Source: Gammaproteobacteria bacterium (lineage in GTDB: Bacteria; Pseudomonadota; Gammaproteobacteria; DSM-19610). Taken from it: a stretch of DNA of 64,000 bases. This document shows, piece after piece, positions 16,763-26,790 of this stretch. The position numbers and the translations under genes are program-made. The notes beneath the pieces were generated by a model, which made no database searches, was not told the DNA's origin, and worked only from the letters and a program-made list of their open reading frames with translations. Each line of letters opens with the position of its first letter. Position 1 is the first letter of the stretch. The DNA lies in NCBI GenBank assembly GCA_026197075.1, contig JAPHQV010000004.1, positions 27,192-91,191 of the forward strand, written 5' to 3'.

Positions 16763-19297
16763 CTAGAACGGCAGCTGCAACTCCGGCTGCACCTGTAACA
16801 TCGCCCGGCGGAAGTCCTCCTGGATACGACGCAAGGCGTCCTCGTCATCGGCCTCGAAACGCAGCACCAGTACCGGCGTGGTATTGGATGCCCGCACCAG
16901 TCCCCAGCCATCGCTGAATTCCACCCGCATGCCATCGATGGTATGTACGTGGGCATTCTCGAAATGGGCGCTGGCCAGCAGGCGGTCCATGAAGGGGTGA
17001 GGCTCGCCCTCCGCCATGGGCACCTGCAGCTCCGGGGTGTTGACGCTGTCCGGCAGCATGGCGAACACGCTGCTGGAGGTGCGGTGGTCGTTGGCCAGGA
17101 TTTCCAGCAGGCGGGCGGCGGCATAGAGCGCATCATCGAAGCCGTACCAGCGTTCCTGGAAGAAGATGTGGCCGCTCATCTCGCCCGCCAGCAGGGCACC
17201 GGTCTCCTTCATGCGTGCCTTGATCAGGGAATGGCCGGTCTGTGACATCACGGGATCGCCGCCGAAGTCGCGGATGATGCGCGCCAGGTTACGCGAGCAT
17301 TTCACGTCGTAGAGGATGAGGCCGCCGGGATTGCGGTTCAGCAGGTCCATGCTGTAGAGCATCATGAGCCGATCCGGCCAGATGATCTCGCCGCCGGAGG
17401 CCACCAGCCCGATGCGGTCGCCGTCGCCGTCGAAGGCAAAACCCAGGTCGGCGCCATGCTCGCCCACGGCGCGGATCAGGGCGCCGAGATTCTCGGCCCG
17501 GCTGGGATCGGGATGGTGATTGGGGAAGGTGCCATCCACGTCGCAATAGAGCTCGATGACCTCGCAGCCCAGCTCCCGCAGCAGGCGCGGCGCGGCCACG
17601 CCGGCCACACCATTGCCGCAATCCACCACCACCTTCAGGGGGCGCGGCAGGATCACGTCGGCCTTGATGCGCTCGAGATAATCGGGCAGCACGTCCACCG
17701 GCTCCACGGACCCGTCACCGCTCAACAGGTCGCCGTCCTGGATGCGCCGCCGCAGATCCTGGATGGCGTTGCCGGACAGGGTCTCGCCCGCCAGTACGAT
17801 CTTGAAGCCGTTGTAGTCGGGGGGATTGTGGCTGCCGGTGACCATCACCCCCGACAGGGTATCGAGGTAGTGGGCCGCGAAATACAGCACCGGCGTGGGC
17901 ACCATGCCCAGGTCCTTTACATCGCGCCCGGTGGCCACCAGGCCGCGGATCAGGGCATCGGTGAGTTCCGGCCCCGAAAGACGGCCATCGCGGGCCACGG
18001 CCACCGTCTGCTGGCCCCGCTCGAAGGCCTCGCTGCCGATGGCGCGGCCGATTTCGTACACCGCTTCCGGTGTCAGGGACTGCCCCACGATGCCGCGAAT
18101 GTCATAGGCACGGAAGATGGCCGGATCGACGCTGACGTCATCGACCCCGATCTGGGAAATGTCCAGGACATCGTGGTCGAAGAGCAATTCGGGCTCGGCC
18201 GGTTCCGGGCTGGTGGCCTCGGCGGCGGCCGGCTTGCTGCGGGCGGCCCCGGCGGATGCACGGGCGGCCCCGGCACCGGCGGTACGGGCCATGATGCCAA
18301 GGGCATCGCGCAACTCCAGCAGCCGGGCCTGGCGACCGGGCTGTGCGCGGCCGTCGCGCATGTCCTTCACCAGGTTGATCAGGCTTACCTGGTCGGTACG
18401 CAGTGCCTGCAACAGGCGCCGGAAACCCAGGAACAGGACCAGGGCCAGCAGCAGTGCGGCCACGGCGCTCGCCACCAGGCCCGTGAGGGCCAGTTGACGC
18501 GCCGCGCTGGCGGCCTGGTCGCCGGGCCACAGGGCCAGGGACCAGCGGCTGCCGGCAATGGCGACCGAGGCGACCGCCGGGCCTTGGCGCAGCTCGGCCT
18601 CACCGCGCCGGGCCAGTGTCAGGGGGGCGCCCTGGGCGGTCTGCTGCAGCTCCACGTACCCCGGCACGCCGGGGCCGGCGAGGATGGCCTGCAGTTCTTC
18701 CACCGCATAGCTCACCAGGATGTGGCCGACGATGCGTCGGCCACCGGGATCGAGCACCCGGCGCACCAGGTTGAGGTGTTGCTGGGGCGTGCCGGACATG
18801 TGCGCCTCCATGCCCGGAGGGGTTTCGCGGGTTTCGGACTCGCGCAAGAGATCCAGTGCGGCATAACTCAGTGGCGGGGTGGCCTCCATGTCCACCTCCT
18901 GCACACCAGGCTCGATCAGGCGCACCCGCATGGCCTGCGGGAAGTACCGTTCCAGTTCCCCGGCACGGGCGGCCCAGGCCTCGCGATCACCGGAATCCAG
19001 CAGGCGTGCCAGATCCGCATCGGCAGCGAGTCGTTCCAGGGTGCGCGACTGACCCGCCACCCAGCCCGCCACCCGGTCTGCGAAATGCTCTGCCGCCAGA
19101 CGTGTTTCGCGCTGGTCGGCCTGCTGCAGGGAGTGGGTGGCCGACCAATAGAGGGTCGCGACCGGCAACAACAACAGTGGCAACAGGACCAGGAACAGGC
19201 CGATGCCGACACCCTTGACGCTGACCCCACCCCGGGGACCAGGCTCCGGGGCCGCGGCCCCGGTCTTTTTCTTGAAACTGGGAATGGAGAACTTCAT
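16763..19297 (-). CDS. algC: Membrane-anchored phosphomannomutase/phosphoglucomutase
   Basis: Bifunctional hexose-phosphate mutase, 844 residues, feeding mannose- and glucose-1-phosphate to alginate, LPS and other polysaccharides. The C-terminal enzyme domain (about 390-844) has the phosphoserine loop MVTGSHNPPDYNG, the metal loop FAFDGDGDRIG, the sugar loop GEMSGH and the phosphate-binding RASNTTPVLVLRFE. The N-terminal 380 residues hold two membrane helices (about 30-52 and 268-290) around a periplasmic sensor-like domain, then an Ala/Pro-rich linker; full-length Pseudomonas AlgC has the same plan. The ATG at 19297 has AGGG 5 nt upstream; a TTG 18 nt earlier is less likely. It lies in coaBC-dut-algC. 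Confidence 0.95.
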   Translation of the reverse strand: MKFSIPSFKKKTGAAAPEPGPRGGVSVKGVGIGLFLVLLPLLLLPVATLYWSATHSLQQADQRETRLAAEHFADRVAGWVAGQSRTLERLAADADLARLLDSGDREAWAARAGELERYFPQAMRVRLIEPGVQEVDMEATPPLSYAALDLLRESETRETPPGMEAHMSGTPQQHLNLVRRVLDPGGRRIVGHILVSYAVEELQAILAGPGVPGYVELQQTAQGAPLTLARRGEAELRQGPAVASVAIAGSRWSLALWPGDQAASAARQLALTGLVASAVAALLLALVLFLGFRRLLQALRTDQVSLINLVKDMRDGRAQPGRQARLLELRDALGIMARTAGAGAARASAGAARSKPAAAEATSPEPAEPELLFDHDVLDISQIGVDDVSVDPAIFRAYDIRGIVGQSLTPEAVYEIGRAIGSEAFERGQQTVAVARDGRLSGPELTDALIRGLVATGRDVKDLGMVPTPVLYFAAHYLDTLSGVMVTGSHNPPDYNGFKIVLAGETLSGNAIQDLRRRIQDGDLLSGDGSVEPVDVLPDYLERIKADVILPRPLKVVVDCGNGVAGVAAPRLLRELGCEVIELYCDVDGTFPNHHPDPSRAENLGALIRAVGEHGADLGFAFDGDGDRIGLVASGGEIIWPDRLMMLYSMDLLNRNPGGLILYDVKCSRNLARIIRDFGGDPVMSQTGHSLIKARMKETGALLAGEMSGHIFFQERWYGFDDALYAAARLLEILANDHRTSSSVFAMLPDSVNTPELQVPMAEGEPHPFMDRLLASAHFENAHVHTIDGMRVEFSDGWGLVRASNTTPVLVLRFEADDEDALRRIQEDFRRAMLQVQPELQLPF

Positions 19298-19329
19298 GAA
19301 ATCCCTGCCCTGCAAGTCCTGAACCGCGC

Positions 19330-19785
19330 TCAGCCGCGCCCCGTGTGTCCGAAGCCGCCGGTGCCCCGCTCGGTGGCCGTGAATTCATCCACCACATCGA
19401 AGTGGGCCTGCGCCACGGGCACCAGCACCATCTGGGCGATGCGTTCCCCCGGCTCGATGGTGAAGGGGGTAGTGCTGCGGTTCCAGCAGGACACGAACAG
19501 CTGCCCCTGGTAATCGGAATCGATCAGGCCGGTGAGGTTGCCCAATACGATGCCATGCTTGTGGCCCAGGCCCGAGCGCGGCAGCAGTACCGCGGCCAGC
19601 TCCGGGTCGCCGATGTGAATGGCGATGCCGGTGGGGATCAGTTCCGTGGCACCCGGCGCCAGTAACAAGGGTGCCGGCACGCAGGCGCGCAGGTCCATGC
19701 CCGCCGAACCGGCGGTGGCGTATTCAGGCAGGGGGATATCGGTGCCGATCCGGGGATCGAGAATCTTAAGCTGAATCCTGTGCAT
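19330..19785 (-). CDS. dut: dUTP diphosphatase
   Basis: Trimeric dUTPase, 151 residues like the E. coli enzyme, hydrolysing dUTP to dUMP to keep uracil out of DNA. All five family motifs are seen: [40 protein letters not shown] and the P-loop-like C terminus [12 protein letters not shown]. Its start overlaps the end of coaBC by 20 nt, implying coupling, and algC begins 33 nt after its stop. Confidence 0.97.
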   Translation of the reverse strand: MHRIQLKILDPRIGTDIPLPEYATAGSAGMDLRACVPAPLLLAPGATELIPTGIAIHIGDPELAAVLLPRSGLGHKHGIVLGNLTGLIDSDYQGQLFVSCWNRSTTPFTIEPGERIAQMVLVPVAQAHFDVVDEFTATERGTGGFGHTGRG

Positions 19786-21010
19786 GCAAATCCTGTGGTG
19801 TCCCTTGCGGATATTTTTCCTGGTACAGCCGCGCAATGATCCCGATGAGCTCGCGGGCCAGCCGGGTCTTCGGCGCCTCCGGCAGGCTCTCCTGCCCACC
19901 TTCCCAGAACAGCTCCAGGGCATTGTCATCGCTGTCGAAACCCTGTCCGGGCGCGCCAACCCAGTTGGCGGCCACCAGGTCCAGACCCTTAGCCAGGCGC
20001 TTCTTCCGGGCATGGGCGACCAGGTTGTCGGTCTCGGCGGCAAAGCCCATGCAGAAGGGGGCGTTGGGCATGGCCGCCACGGCCGCCAGGATGTCCGGAT
20101 TGCGCTCCAGCTCCAGGTTCAGGGTGGCGGCATCCTTCTTGAGCTTGGCCGTCGCCACCTGACGTGGGCGGTAATCGGCCACCGCCGCGGTGGCGATGAA
20201 GATATCGGCCTGACCCGCCCGTTCCTGTACCAGGGCGTGCATGGAGAGGGCGTCCTCGGCCCATACGCGGGTCACGCCGGGCGGGCAGTCCAGGGCCACC
20301 GGACCGCTCACGAGGGTCACCAGGGCGCCGGCCTCCACGGCGGCCGCGGCCAGCGCATAGCCCATCTTGCCGGAGCTGCGGTTACTGAGGAAACGCACCG
20401 GGTCGATGGCCTCGCGGGTGGGTCCGGCGGTGATCAGCACCCGCCGCCCCGCCAGCGCACCGTCGGCAAACAGGCCATCGAGCCGATCCAGCAAGGCCTC
20501 CGGCTCCAACAGGCGGCCCGGACCGGTCTCGCCGCAGGCCTGGGCGCCCTCCGCCGGTCCCCAGACCCGGACCCCGCGCCGCGCCAGCAGGGCCAGGTTG
20601 TCCCGGGTCGCGGGGTTGGTCCACATGGCCTGGTTCATGGCCGGAGCCACGGCCAGGGGGGCCCTGGTGGCCAGGCACAGGGTGGCGAGCAGGTCGTCGG
20701 CCCGGCCCTGGGCCAGGCGGGCAAGGAAATCCGCCGTGGCCGGTGCCACCAACACAGCGTCGGTCCAGCGCGCCAGCTCGATGTGCCCCATGGCGGCTTC
20801 GGCCTCCGGGTCGAGCAGGTCCGTATGCACGCGTTGGCCCGACAGGGCCTGCAGGGTCAGGGGGGTGATGAAGGCCTGAGCGGCCTGGGTCATGACCACG
20901 CGCACTTCGGCGCCCCGCTCGCGCAGGCGCCGCACCAGCTCGGCGGCCTTGTAGGCCGCGACGCCGCCGGTGATGCCCAGCAGGATGCGTTTGGAGGTCA
21001 GGCAGTTCAT
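19766..21010 (-). CDS. coaBC: Bifunctional phosphopantothenoylcysteine decarboxylase/synthetase
   Basis: Two successive steps of coenzyme A synthesis in one 414-residue protein. The N-terminal CoaC half (flavoprotein, about 1-190) shows [15 protein letters not shown], the catalytic-type His in MGHIELARW, the substrate motif [13 protein letters not shown] and the active-site Cys in [14 protein letters not shown]. The C-terminal CoaB half shows [35 protein letters not shown] and a conserved lysine in AKLKKD. First gene of coaBC-dut-algC; divergent from radC. Confidence 0.96.
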   Translation of the reverse strand: MNCLTSKRILLGITGGVAAYKAAELVRRLRERGAEVRVVMTQAAQAFITPLTLQALSGQRVHTDLLDPEAEAAMGHIELARWTDAVLVAPATADFLARLAQGRADDLLATLCLATRAPLAVAPAMNQAMWTNPATRDNLALLARRGVRVWGPAEGAQACGETGPGRLLEPEALLDRLDGLFADGALAGRRVLITAGPTREAIDPVRFLSNRSSGKMGYALAAAAVEAGALVTLVSGPVALDCPPGVTRVWAEDALSMHALVQERAGQADIFIATAAVADYRPRQVATAKLKKDAATLNLELERNPDILAAVAAMPNAPFCMGFAAETDNLVAHARKKRLAKGLDLVAANWVGAPGQGFDSDDNALELFWEGGQESLPEAPKTRLARELIGIIARLYQEKYPQGTPQDLHAQDSA

Positions 21011-21325
21011 CGCGGAAGTGTACCAAAAAGGCGGGGCGGATCATCGGGAAATTCCTCGCCGCAAGGACGCCAAGATTAACAGGGATGAAATCGTGTAATG
21101 GCGGATTGCCTTGCTTGATCACAGTGCGGCCGGCTGTGCCACATGATTGATATACATAACGATATCTTGGTGACCTTGGCGAACTTGGCGTCAGAAAGGT
21201 TTTCGGGGTTTTGAGGAGGCAAACCTCCAACCCCCTACAGGCCCCAGGCCGAATCACACCGCCGCTGGAATCCTGCACGCAGCTGGGCGACACTTGCCCC
21301 GTACCAGGACAACAAGGAGGTTGTC
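21011..21325. other. 315-nt intergenic region between coaBC and radC
   Basis: No gene is supported here. The region must hold the divergent promoters of coaBC and radC, but I see no strong sigma-70 match. It has a split inverted repeat, GACGCCAAG at 21066-21074 and CTTGGCGTC at 21184-21192, with further CTTGG copies just before the right arm, resembling degenerate CGCCAAG-type intergenic repeats. The stretch 21130-21170 is locally AT-rich. Confidence 0.6.
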
Positions 21326-22000
21326 ATGTCCATCCGTCACTGGCCGGAGGCCGAGCGGCCACGGGAAAAGCTGTTGGCGCGCGGCCCCCAGGCCCTGTCC
21401 GATGCCGAGCTGCTGGCCATTTTCCTGCGCACCGGGGTGGTCGGGTGCAGTGCCGTGGATCTGGCCCGCGACCTGCTGGGCCAGTTCGGCGGCCTGCGCG
21501 CCCTGCTCAATGCCGATGCAAAGACCTTTTGTTCCGGCCATGGCCTGGGCCAGGCCAAGTACGCCCTCCTGCAGGCCTGCCTGGAGATGGCGCGGCGCCA
21601 TTTGGGGGAACAGCTCCAGCGCGCCGATCCCCTTACCAGCCCGGATACCACCCGCCGCTACCTGCATGCCCGGCTCCGGGATCTGCCCTACGAGGTGTTC
21701 AGTTGCCTGTTCCTGGACACCCGCCATCGGGTCATCGCCTGCGAGGAGCTGTTCCGGGGCACCCTGGACGGCGCCAGCGTGCACCCCCGCGAAGTGGTGA
21801 AACGCGCCCTGCAGCTCAACGCCGCGGCCCTGATCCTGGCCCATAACCATCCCTCCGGGGTGGCGGAGCCCAGCCAGGCCGACCAGCAGCTCACCCGCCG
21901 CCTCACCGATGCCCTGCGTCTGGTGGACATCCGGGTGCTGGACCACCTGGTGGTCGGCGACGGGGAAACGGTCTCTTTCGCCGAGCGCGGTCTTTTATAG
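21326..22000 (+). CDS. radC: RadC-family JAB-domain protein
   Basis: 224 residues. N-terminal helix-hairpin-helix part (about 1-95: [27 protein letters not shown]) and C-terminal JAB metalloprotease-like domain (about 100-224) with an intact metal site: the Glu in [16 protein letters not shown] strands and the [14 protein letters not shown] motif (HxHx10D). Although named for DNA repair, the role of RadC is unproven; the zinc site suggests a peptidase or deaminase-like activity. AAGGAGG 6 nt before the ATG is a near-perfect ribosome site. Confidence 0.93.
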   Translation: MSIRHWPEAERPREKLLARGPQALSDAELLAIFLRTGVVGCSAVDLARDLLGQFGGLRALLNADAKTFCSGHGLGQAKYALLQACLEMARRHLGEQLQRADPLTSPDTTRRYLHARLRDLPYEVFSCLFLDTRHRVIACEELFRGTLDGASVHPREVVKRALQLNAAALILAHNHPSGVAEPSQADQQLTRRLTDALRLVDIRVLDHLVVGDGETVSFAERGLL

Positions 22001-22019
22001 GGATTCCGCGCGGCCGACC

Positions 22020-22048
22020 TTGCCCCGGGCCGCGGTCTCTGGTATAAA
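22020..22048 (+). promoter_or_regulatory. Sigma-70 promoter of rpmB-rpmG
   Basis: TTGCCC (22020-22025), a 17-nt spacer, then TATAAA (22043-22048), about 56 nt before the rpmB ATG. The spacing is ideal, and a strong promoter is expected for ribosomal protein genes. Confidence 0.65.
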
Positions 22049-22103
22049 TTGCGGCCCTTGACCGTCCCTGTGGCGGTATTTTATTGATTTCGAGGATGGA
22101 ACG

Positions 22104-22340
22104 ATGTCCAGAGTATGTCAGGTGACGGGGAAACGGCCGACCACCGGCAATAATGTCTCCCACGCCCACAACAAGACCCGGCGGCGGTTTCTGCCCAACC
22201 TGCACAGCCACCGGTTCTGGGTGGAAAGCGAAAATCGCTGGGTGCGCCTGCGTCTGTCCTCCAAGGCCATGCGCATCATCGACAAGAAGGGCATCGACAC
22301 CGTCCTGTCCGAAATGCGCGCCCGCGGCGAAAAGGTCTGA
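22104..22340 (+). CDS. rpmB: Ribosomal protein bL28
   Basis: Large-subunit protein of 78 residues, identical in length to E. coli L28. [24 protein letters not shown] and the C-terminal [17 protein letters not shown] are diagnostic. Only one Cys is present (residue 5), so it is the zinc-free C-minus type. Ribosome site GGATGG precedes the ATG. rpmG follows after 11 nt. Confidence 0.98.
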   Translation: MSRVCQVTGKRPTTGNNVSHAHNKTRRRFLPNLHSHRFWVESENRWVRLRLSSKAMRIIDKKGIDTVLSEMRARGEKV

Positions 22341-22351
22341 GGTAATCCATC

Positions 22352-22507
22352 ATGCGTGACAAGATCAAGCTCGTCTCCAGCGCCGGCACCGGTCATTTCT
22401 ACACCACGACCAAGAACAAGCGCACCATGCCCGACAAGCTCGAACTGAAGAAGTTCGACCCGGTGGTACGCAAGCACGTGATGTACAAGGAAGCCAAGAT
22501 CAAGTAA
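22352..22507 (+). CDS. rpmG: Ribosomal protein bL33
   Basis: A 51-residue protein, [20 protein letters not shown] at the start and [11 protein letters not shown] at the end, typical of L33. It lacks the four zinc-binding cysteines, so it is a zinc-independent form like L28 beside it. The rpmB-rpmG pair is usual in gammaproteobacteria. A strong terminator follows 17 nt after the stop. Confidence 0.97.
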   Translation: MRDKIKLVSSAGTGHFYTTTKNKRTMPDKLELKKFDPVVRKHVMYKEAKIK

Positions 22508-22523
22508 TCCGGCTCCCGGCGGA

Positions 22524-22566
22524 CATCCACAAAAAAACCCGGCAGTGCCGGGTTTTTTTGTGGATG
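22524..22566. terminator. Bidirectional terminator after rpmG
   Basis: A 43-nt palindrome: CATCCAC, seven A, CCCGGC, then AGT at the centre and the mirror image ending in seven T and GTGGATG. The stem with T-runs on both strands makes an intrinsic terminator for rpmB-rpmG. Confidence 0.93.
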
Positions 22567-22580
22567 CGTCACCCGCCTTG

Positions 22581-22643
22581 TAGGAGCGGCCTCTGGCCGC
22601 GAACGGTGTGGCAAAGCCCGTTCGCGGCCAGAGGCCGCTCCTA
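22581..22643. repeat. GTAGGAGCGG-type inverted repeat B
   Basis: Perfectly complementary 26-nt arms, 22581-22606 and 22618-22643, with an 11-nt spacer. Same family as the repeat at 16678 (TAGGAGCGGCCTCTGGCCGC in both). Placed between convergent rpmG and the desaturase gene. Confidence 0.85.
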
Positions 22644-22655
22644 AGGAGTGAAGGA

Positions 22656-23891
22656 TCAAGCCGCTGCCGGCTGCAACCCATACCCGCGCAGGCGCCGGGC
22701 GAACTGTTCCAGGGCCTGGATACCGGTGGCCTCGGCCCGGGCACACCAGTCCTGCAGGGCGGCACGCAGCTGTTCGTGGCTGGCCACCTGGCGCTCCCAC
22801 ACGGCCTGCAGCTGCTGGCGAAACTGGTAGACGGTGCGCAGGCTGTGGCAGCAGGCCAGCAGCTGTTCCAACCGGCCGCGGGCCCGGGCATCCAGCAGAC
22901 CGGGGTCGCGCACCAGCAGGCGGCGCGCCTGGCGCAGACCGAAGCGCCCGGCCAGGCGCGGCCGGCTTTCCTGGCGCAGCACCGGCCAGACCACGCGCCG
23001 GGCGTAGTCGGCCATCACCTGCAGACGGCCGAGCACCACCGCCCGCACCGTGTCCAGGTCGACCTGGTCCTTGCTCAGCAACACCGGCCGGGGCGCCAGC
23101 TTCTTCACCCGCGCCAGGCCCAGGACCTTCAGCAGGCGGATATAGCCCCAGCCCAGGTCCAGCTCCCACCAGCGGTTGGAAAAGCGCGCCGAACTGGCGA
23201 AGGCGTGATGATTGTTGTGCAGTTCCTCACCGCCGATCAGCAGGCCCCAGGGGACGATGTTGCGCGAGGCATCACTGGTCTCGAAATTGCGGTAGCCGCC
23301 CCAATGGCCGACGCCGTTGATCACCCCGGCGGCCCAGAAGGGGATCCACAACATCTGCACGGCCCAGATGGCCAGGCCGGCAAAACCGAACAGCAGGAAC
23401 TGGAGCACCAGCAGCAACGACACCCCCAGAACCGGATGGCGCCGGTACAGGTGGCGTTCGAGCCCGTCGTCGGGTGTGCCGTGGCTGTACTGGGCAATCA
23501 GCTCCGACTGCGCCGCGGCCACCTGGTACAGCTCCGCGCCCTGCCAGAGCACGGTGCCAATGCCTTTCACCTGTGGACTGTGAGGATCCTCCGGGGTCTC
23601 GCATTTGGCATGGTGTTTGCGGTGCACCGCCACCCATTCGCGGGTGACCATGCCGGTGGTGAGCCAGAGCCAGAAGCGGAACAGATGCGCCACCACGGGG
23701 TGCAGTTCCAGGGCGCGATGGGCCTGGTAGCGATGCAGGTAGAGGGTGACGCTGACAATGGTGACATGGGTCAGGGCCAGCGCAACCAGGATATAGCCAT
23801 ACCAGGGCAGCGTAATCAGGCCGGTGAGCCAGGGAGTAGTGAGAAGGATATCGAACATGCGCGGAGGTCTCGGTACTGCGGGGACACTCAT
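22656..23891 (-). CDS. Acyl-lipid/acyl-CoA delta-9 desaturase
   Basis: Integral membrane diiron fatty-acid desaturase, 411 residues. The three histidine boxes are complete: HRYQAH (53-58), HRKHH and HNNHH, plus the extra His in GVGHWGGYRN. Helices lie about 28-50, 68-85 and 155-190. It introduces a double bond, probably at C9, adjusting membrane fluidity. The last 140 residues (after LSKDQVDLDTVRAVV) form a helical extension (QWCARAEATGIQALEQFARRLRGY-like) found in gammaproteobacterial DesA-type proteins, with a faint resemblance to transposase C termini. An ATG 11 codons in (23858) is an alternative start. Confidence 0.9.
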   Translation of the reverse strand: MSVPAVPRPPRMFDILLTTPWLTGLITLPWYGYILVALALTHVTIVSVTLYLHRYQAHRALELHPVVAHLFRFWLWLTTGMVTREWVAVHRKHHAKCETPEDPHSPQVKGIGTVLWQGAELYQVAAAQSELIAQYSHGTPDDGLERHLYRRHPVLGVSLLLVLQFLLFGFAGLAIWAVQMLWIPFWAAGVINGVGHWGGYRNFETSDASRNIVPWGLLIGGEELHNNHHAFASSARFSNRWWELDLGWGYIRLLKVLGLARVKKLAPRPVLLSKDQVDLDTVRAVVLGRLQVMADYARRVVWPVLRQESRPRLAGRFGLRQARRLLVRDPGLLDARARGRLEQLLACCHSLRTVYQFRQQLQAVWERQVASHEQLRAALQDWCARAEATGIQALEQFARRLRGYGLQPAAA

Positions 23892-23931
23892 TCTATCATA
23901 GCCGCTATTTACGCCCCTGCGACCCGTCCCG

Positions 23932-24996
23932 TCATTCCACCACGACGCAGTTGCGCCCGCTCTGCTTGGCCCGGTACATGGCGCGGTCGGCCCGGTCGAT
24001 CAGGCCTTCCGGGGCATCCCCCGCCTCTGCCTCGGTCAGCCCCTGGCTGAGGGTCATGACCACCTCCGCGGCCTCAGCGCGCAACGGGCTATCGCCGACA
24101 CGCCGGCGCACGCGCTCGGCCACCTGGCGCGCGGTGTGCAGGGAGGTATTTTCCAGGACCAGCAGGAACTCCTCGCCACCGAAGCGGCCCACGAAATCGA
24201 ATTCGCGCACCGCCGCCTTGATACGCGACGCCACTCCGCGCAGCACCTCGTCTCCCACCAGGTGGCCGTGCCGGTCATTGACCGCCTTGAAGAAGTCCAG
24301 GTCGGCCATGATGACGCACAGGGGCTGACCGGTACGGCGGGCGGCCTCCAGTGCTTGCTGCAACTGGGCCATGACCGTGGCGCGGTTCAGCACGCCGGTC
24401 AGGTGGTCGGTGCGCATGGCCTGGCGCAGCTCTTCGCGCTCCCCGCGCATGCGCTGTACCGATTTCTCCAGCGTGCTGACACCGGCGAGGTGATAGACCT
24501 CGGTGGCCAGGGCGATGTCCAGGGCGGTGATGCGCAGCACGAAGGCCGCCACCCGGCGGCCCTGGTCCGGGGTCAGCTCGGTACGCGAGACCCGCTCCAG
24601 GACCAGGGATTGCAGCAGGCTGTAGGCGGTGAGATAGAGACTGAGGGGCACCCCCACGCGGGCATGGGCAATGCCCACCCGCAGGCGCTCCTCGAAATAG
24701 CCCTCACTGGCATAGTCCACCCCGAAGCTGTTGAGGTAATCCAGCTGGGTGTGGCGCAGGCGTTCCACATCGAAGCTGCTCAGCAGGCGCCGGGCCGGTT
24801 CGTGGCTCAGCAGGCGCTCGAAGAAGGCCGTGACCACCTGTTCCGCCACGCCCTCGGCCAGTACGCGGCCATGGAGCAGGTCGGCGCAGTCATCGGGGGA
24901 TTCGGGCAGGCCCAGCAGTTCCAGCTGCTGTCGGCGCCACTGGGCATCGAAACCATACCGCTGACTGTAGGAAGGTTCGGCGGGCGTCGGGCCCAT
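23932..24996 (-). CDS. Globin-coupled diguanylate cyclase
   Basis: Predicted oxygen-sensing c-di-GMP synthase, 354 residues. The N-terminal half (about 10-165) looks like a sensor globin/protoglobin, including VGIAHARVGVPLSLYLTAY, where the His is the likely heme-proximal ligand. A short helix (EKSVQRMRGEREELRQAM) links to the GGDEF domain (about 195-354): DHLTGVLNRA, ADLDFFKAVNDRHGH, and an active site reading GGEEF. The inhibitory I-site RxxD is present just before it (REFD). Function as a heme-regulated cyclase is inferred from architecture. Confidence 0.88.
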   Translation of the reverse strand: MGPTPAEPSYSQRYGFDAQWRRQQLELLGLPESPDDCADLLHGRVLAEGVAEQVVTAFFERLLSHEPARRLLSSFDVERLRHTQLDYLNSFGVDYASEGYFEERLRVGIAHARVGVPLSLYLTAYSLLQSLVLERVSRTELTPDQGRRVAAFVLRITALDIALATEVYHLAGVSTLEKSVQRMRGEREELRQAMRTDHLTGVLNRATVMAQLQQALEAARRTGQPLCVIMADLDFFKAVNDRHGHLVGDEVLRGVASRIKAAVREFDFVGRFGGEEFLLVLENTSLHTARQVAERVRRRVGDSPLRAEAAEVVMTLSQGLTEAEAGDAPEGLIDRADRAMYRAKQSGRNCVVVE

Positions 24997-25023
24997 GGTA
25001 TAGCCTGCTCCGGGAATGCGGGT

Positions 25024-25039
25024 TGATAAGCGCGTATCA
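25024..25039. promoter_or_regulatory. Dyad in the divergent gap before the ABC operon
   Basis: TGATA-N6-TATCA, a perfect 5+5 dyad between the divergent cyclase gene and ABC operon. It could be an operator for either direction. The 6-nt spacing is wrong for FNR, and no known regulator is assigned. Confidence 0.3.
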
Positions 25040-25089
25040 TGTCATTATAAACACGGACTGCCCGTCCGGTTGGGGGGATCATAAATCAG

Positions 25090-26027
<938 letters not shown>

Positions 26028-26031
<4 letters not shown>

Positions 26032-26783
26032 TGATTTTCACCATCGCCGCCCGCGAACTGCGCAGCCTGTTCCTCTCGCCGCTGGCCTGGTCGGTGCTGG
26101 CGGTGGTGCAGTTCATCCTCGCCTACCTGTTCCTGGCCCAGGTGGACAACTTCATGACCCTGCAGCCACAACTCGTCGGCCTGGAGGGCGCACCCGGCGT
26201 GACCGACCTCATCGCCGCCCCCCTGCTCGGCGACGCCGCCATCGTGCTGTTGCTGGTCACGCCACTCATTACCATGCGCATCCTCAGCGAGGAACGCCGC
26301 AACGGCACCTTGAGCCTGCTGTTCTCGGCCCCCGTTTCCATGACCGAGATCGTGCTGGGCAAGTATCTCGGTCTGCTCGGTTTCTTCTTCATCCTGCTGG
26401 CCATGCTGGTGGCCATGCCCGTGTCGCTGCTGGCCGGTACCCCTCTCGATCTGGGCAAGCTGACTGCCGGCGTGCTGGGCCTGGGCCTGCTGCTGGCCGC
26501 CTTCTGCGCGGCGGGGCTGTACATGTCTTCGCTCACGGAGCAACCCACCGTGGCCGCCATCAGTACCTTCGGCCTGCTGTTGCTGCTGTGGATCATCGAC
26601 TGGGCGGGCAAGGGCGGCGACGAGGTCAGCGGCCTGCTGCACTACCTGTCGCTGCTGCGCCATTACGAACCCCTGCTGCGCGGCCTGGTACACAGCACCG
26701 ATGTCCTCTATTACCTGCTGTTCATCATCATCTTCCTGGGCCTGAGCATCCGCCGCCTGGATGCCGACCGGCTCTCGCACTAG
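26028..26783 (+). CDS. ABC transporter permease, GldF-like
   Basis: Membrane subunit of 251 residues with six helices. It begins MMIFTIAARELRSLFLSPLAWSV, typical of GldF/ABC-2 permeases that follow a GldA-like ATPase. RILSEERRNGTLSLLFSAPVS is the usual cytoplasmic loop contacting the ATPase. The start ATG overlaps the ATPase stop by 4 nt. The open frame continues far upstream in the shadow of the ATPase gene, but the coupled ATG marks the true start. Confidence 0.9.
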
Positions 26784-26790
26784 GCTGACT

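Noticed and set aside
17456..19513. A 685-residue open frame opposite algC and dut
   Set aside because: It is antisense to recognisable genes, rich in Gly/His/Gln as expected from reversed GC-rich codons, and matches no family.
25024..25039. TGATA-N6-TATCA as an FNR box
   Set aside because: Spacing is 6 rather than 4 with the wrong half-site; kept only as an unassigned dyad.
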